Below, piece after piece: positions 15,105 through 16,945 of a DNA stretch of 16,945 nucleotides. Every line of letters starts with the position of its first letter. The stretch's first letter is position 1. The notes under the pieces are model-generated. The model saw nothing but the letters and a program-made list of their open reading frames with translations, was not told the DNA's origin and ran no database searches. The position numbers and the translations under genes are program-made. Location of the stretch: assembly GCA_002345545.1 (NCBI GenBank), contig DDVW01000078.1, forward strand, positions 13,947 through 30,891, written 5' to 3'. This DNA is from Stenotrophomonas sp. UBA2302 (GTDB taxonomy: Bacteria > Pseudomonadota > Gammaproteobacteria > Xanthomonadales > Xanthomonadaceae).

Positions 15105-15803
15105 ATGAATCGCACCGAGTTCCTTCGCCTGCTGCTTGGCGCGGCCGCAGGGGCGGCGATATCGCCCGCCTTTGCGCAGGCCAGCCGTTACGACTTCTGG
15201 TTCACCCGGCTCAAATACGACTCCGGCGACTGGGACGTGGATGCGCGCATGCCGTCCAACCTGATCACCTCGCTGGTGGACTACACCACGCTGCGCGTGG
15301 ACCCGAACGAACACGTCATCGCGCTGGCCGACCCGAAGATGCTGCGCGCGCCGTTCTGCTACCTGGCGGGGCACAAGCTGGTCGAGTTCAATCCCGATGA
15401 ACGCCGCAACTTCGAGCGCTATGTGCGCAACGGCGGCTTCGTGTTCGTCGATGACTGCAACCACGATATCGACGGCCTGTTCGCCACCTCGTTCGAGGCG
15501 CAGATGCGTTCGATATTCGGCGCCACCGCATTGAAGAAGCTGCCCAACAACCATGCGCTGTACAACAGCTTCTTCAAGTTCCCCGAAGGCCCACCGGCCA
15601 CCGGCTTCGAGCTCAACGGCTGGGGCGATGACCTGGTGCACGACTACCTCAAGGGCATCGAGATCGATGGCCGGCTGGGCGTGCTCTACAGCAACAAGGA
15701 CTACGGCTGCGAATGGGACTACGACTGGCGCAACAAACGCTTTCTGGCCGAGGACAACACGAAGTTCGGCGTGAACATCGTGATGTACGCACTGACGCAC
15801 TGA
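15105..15803 (+). CDS. Exported DUF4159 protein
   Basis: A 232-residue protein with an N-terminal signal (MNRTEFLRLLLGAAAGAAIS, cleavage after AFA near residue 24). A DUF4159 domain covers the rest. Family landmarks are FWFTRLKYDSGDWDVD (29-44), a YLAGHKLVEFNPDERRNFERY segment near 86-106, GGFVFVDDCNHDIDG near 110-124, and GVNIVMYALTH at the end. DUF4159 is related to class I glutamine-amidotransferase-like folds, and its biochemical role is unknown to me. The start was chosen as the ATG opening the signal peptide; upstream in-frame sequence runs through the inverted repeat. No Shine-Dalgarno is visible (CTCCTGTCTC precedes ATG). It is 16 nt upstream of moxR. Confidence 0.85.
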   Translation: MNRTEFLRLLLGAAAGAAISPAFAQASRYDFWFTRLKYDSGDWDVDARMPSNLITSLVDYTTLRVDPNEHVIALADPKMLRAPFCYLAGHKLVEFNPDERRNFERYVRNGGFVFVDDCNHDIDGLFATSFEAQMRSIFGATALKKLPNNHALYNSFFKFPEGPPATGFELNGWGDDLVHDYLKGIEIDGRLGVLYSNKDYGCEWDYDWRNKRFLAEDNTKFGVNIVMYALTH

Positions 15804-15819
15804 CCCCACGGGTGACCGC

Positions 15820-16809
15820 ATGACCGCTTCTTCCCACGATCTCGATTCCCTGCTGCCGCGTCTGGGCGAACTGCGCGGTGCGCTGGCCCAGGCCGTGGTC
15901 GGCCAGCACGCCGTGGTCGAACAACTGCTGATCGGCCTGCTGGCCGGCGGCCACTGCCTGCTGGAAGGCGCGCCCGGGCTGGGCAAGACGCTGCTGGTGC
16001 GCTCGCTCGGGCAGGCGCTGGAGCTGCAGTTCCGCCGCGTGCAGTTCACCCCCGACCTGATGCCCAGCGACATCCTCGGCACGGAACTGCTGGAAGAGGA
16101 TCACGGCACCGGCAAGCGCGCGTTCCGTTTCCAGCAAGGGCCGATCTTCACCAACCTGCTGCTGGCCGACGAGCTCAACCGCACTCCGCCCAAGACCCAG
16201 GCCGCGCTGCTGGAAGCGATGCAGGAGCGCACCGTCAGCTACGCCGGAACGACTTATGCCCTGCCCTCGCCGTTCTTCGTACTGGCTACGCAGAACCCGA
16301 TCGAACAGGCCGGCACCTACCCGCTGCCGGAGGCGCAGCTGGACCGCTTCCTGCTGCATGTGCGCGTCGACTACCCGAGCGAGCAGGAGGAACAGGACAT
16401 CCTCGCCCAGACCACCGGCAGCCACAGCGGAGCGGTACCGAAAGTGATGGATGCCGAGGCGGTGCTGGCGCTGCAGGCGGCGGTGCGCGAGGTGCATGTC
16501 AGCACCGATCTGCTCAGCTGGATCACCCGGCTGGTGCGTGCCAGCCGCCCCGGCGACGGCGCTCCGGCGGAAGTGAACAACTGGGTCAAATGGGGTGCCG
16601 GCCCGCGCGCCGGGCAGTCGCTGGTGCTGGCGGCCAAGGCACGGGCACTGCTGCATGGCCGTTTCGCCGCCACCCGCGAGGATGTGCAGGCGCTGGCCGC
16701 GCCGGTGATGCGCCATCGCCTGCTGCTCTCGTTCGCCGCCGAGGCCGAACAGAAGAGCGCCGATGACGTGATCACCGCGCTGCTGCGCGCGGTGCCGTTC
16801 CCTGCCTGA
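15820..16809 (+). CDS. MoxR-family AAA+ ATPase
   Basis: A 329-residue cytoplasmic MoxR-type AAA+ ATPase. The Walker A motif is GAPGLGKT (50-57), Walker B LLLADE (113-118), sensor 1 ATQNP with Asn159, and an arginine-finger candidate R176 in EAQLDRF. The family hallmark IEQAGTYPLPEAQLDRF is complete, as is the C-terminal AAA lid ending with RHRLLLSFAAEAE near 295-307. MoxR proteins act as chaperone-like ATPases, often with VWA-domain and DUF58 partners, in maturation or stress processes. Here the immediate neighbours are DUF4159 and DUF58 genes, with gaps of 16 and 27 nt, so a single operon is likely. The start ATG at 15820 has a modest GGGTGA upstream. The client protein is unknown. Confidence 0.95.
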   Translation: MTASSHDLDSLLPRLGELRGALAQAVVGQHAVVEQLLIGLLAGGHCLLEGAPGLGKTLLVRSLGQALELQFRRVQFTPDLMPSDILGTELLEEDHGTGKRAFRFQQGPIFTNLLLADELNRTPPKTQAALLEAMQERTVSYAGTTYALPSPFFVLATQNPIEQAGTYPLPEAQLDRFLLHVRVDYPSEQEEQDILAQTTGSHSGAVPKVMDAEAVLALQAAVREVHVSTDLLSWITRLVRASRPGDGAPAEVNNWVKWGAGPRAGQSLVLAAKARALLHGRFAATREDVQALAAPVMRHRLLLSFAAEAEQKSADDVITALLRAVPFPA

Positions 16810-16836
16810 TAGCGACGGCCCGATCCCGATCCCCGC

Positions 16837-16945
16837 ATGGCACCTCCCGTTCCACCGCTGATTCCCGCCGATGTGCGCAGCCGCCTGCGCGGCCTGCGGC
16901 TGCTGCCGGCGCGGGCCAGCGGCAGCCGCGGCATCGGCCTGCACG
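16837..16945 (+). CDS. DUF58 protein, N-terminal fragment
   Basis: The frame opens at ATG 16837, 27 nt after the moxR stop, and runs off the right edge after 36 codons. The peptide MAPPVPPLIPADVRSRLRGL continues with RLLPARASGSRGIGLH. This fits the start of DUF58 proteins, which begin with a short 'RLRxLRL' helix and a G-x-H segment ahead of the conserved EF-x-x-Y-R-x-Y region (not in this window). DUF58 directly after MoxR is a common gene order. Family assignment depends mainly on context and this short match. Confidence 0.7.
   Translation, partial: MAPPVPPLIPADVRSRLRGLRLLPARASGSRGIGLH

Overview
The window reads as chromosomal DNA of a high-GC gammaproteobacterium of the Xanthomonadaceae type, most likely Stenotrophomonas or a close relative. 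The basis is very GC-rich coding sequence, the gene set (fused indolepyruvate ferredoxin oxidoreductase, DUF938 methyltransferase, tandem Tat-signal TldD-like proteins, DUF4159-MoxR-DUF58), and extended -10 type promoter sequence. This is protein-level recognition from memory; no database was searched. There are no rRNA, tRNA, CRISPR or insertion sequences that I can see.

Layout. (a) 1-177 is the 3' end of an AAA+ ATPase gene of the Ycf46 type. It converges on a two-gene minus-strand unit (1826 down to 209) encoding an exported TPR protein and then an AEC-family permease. (b) From a divergent intergenic region, a large fused indolepyruvate:ferredoxin oxidoreductase is read on the plus strand (1992-5702). 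(c) 5712-5808 holds four 16-bp palindromic sites whose centres are exactly 27 bp apart. They directly precede a complete hipBA type II toxin-antitoxin operon (5838-7418). (d) A minus-strand pair follows, transcribed from 10049 down to 7460: a DUF938 methyltransferase and then a secreted M61 metallopeptidase with a PDZ domain. (e) Divergently, a plus-strand cluster runs off the right edge: two tandem TldD-like metalloprotease paralogs with twin-arginine signals, a TldE/PmbA-like protein without any signal, an exported DUF4159 protein, a MoxR AAA+ ATPase, and the start of a DUF58 protein.

How the genes work together. HipB is expected to repress its own operon from the four-site array and to neutralise the HipA kinase, whose catalytic residues are all present. 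In the right-hand cluster, spacing of 16-27 nt between several genes suggests an operon. MoxR and DUF58 proteins commonly travel together. The unusual part is the link to a duplicated, apparently Tat-exported TldD and a signal-less TldE partner. If the pair works as a heterodimer, as known TldD/TldE does, the partner must either be co-exported with TldD or the two must act apart. This cluster and the hipBA operator array are the two places most worth a second look.
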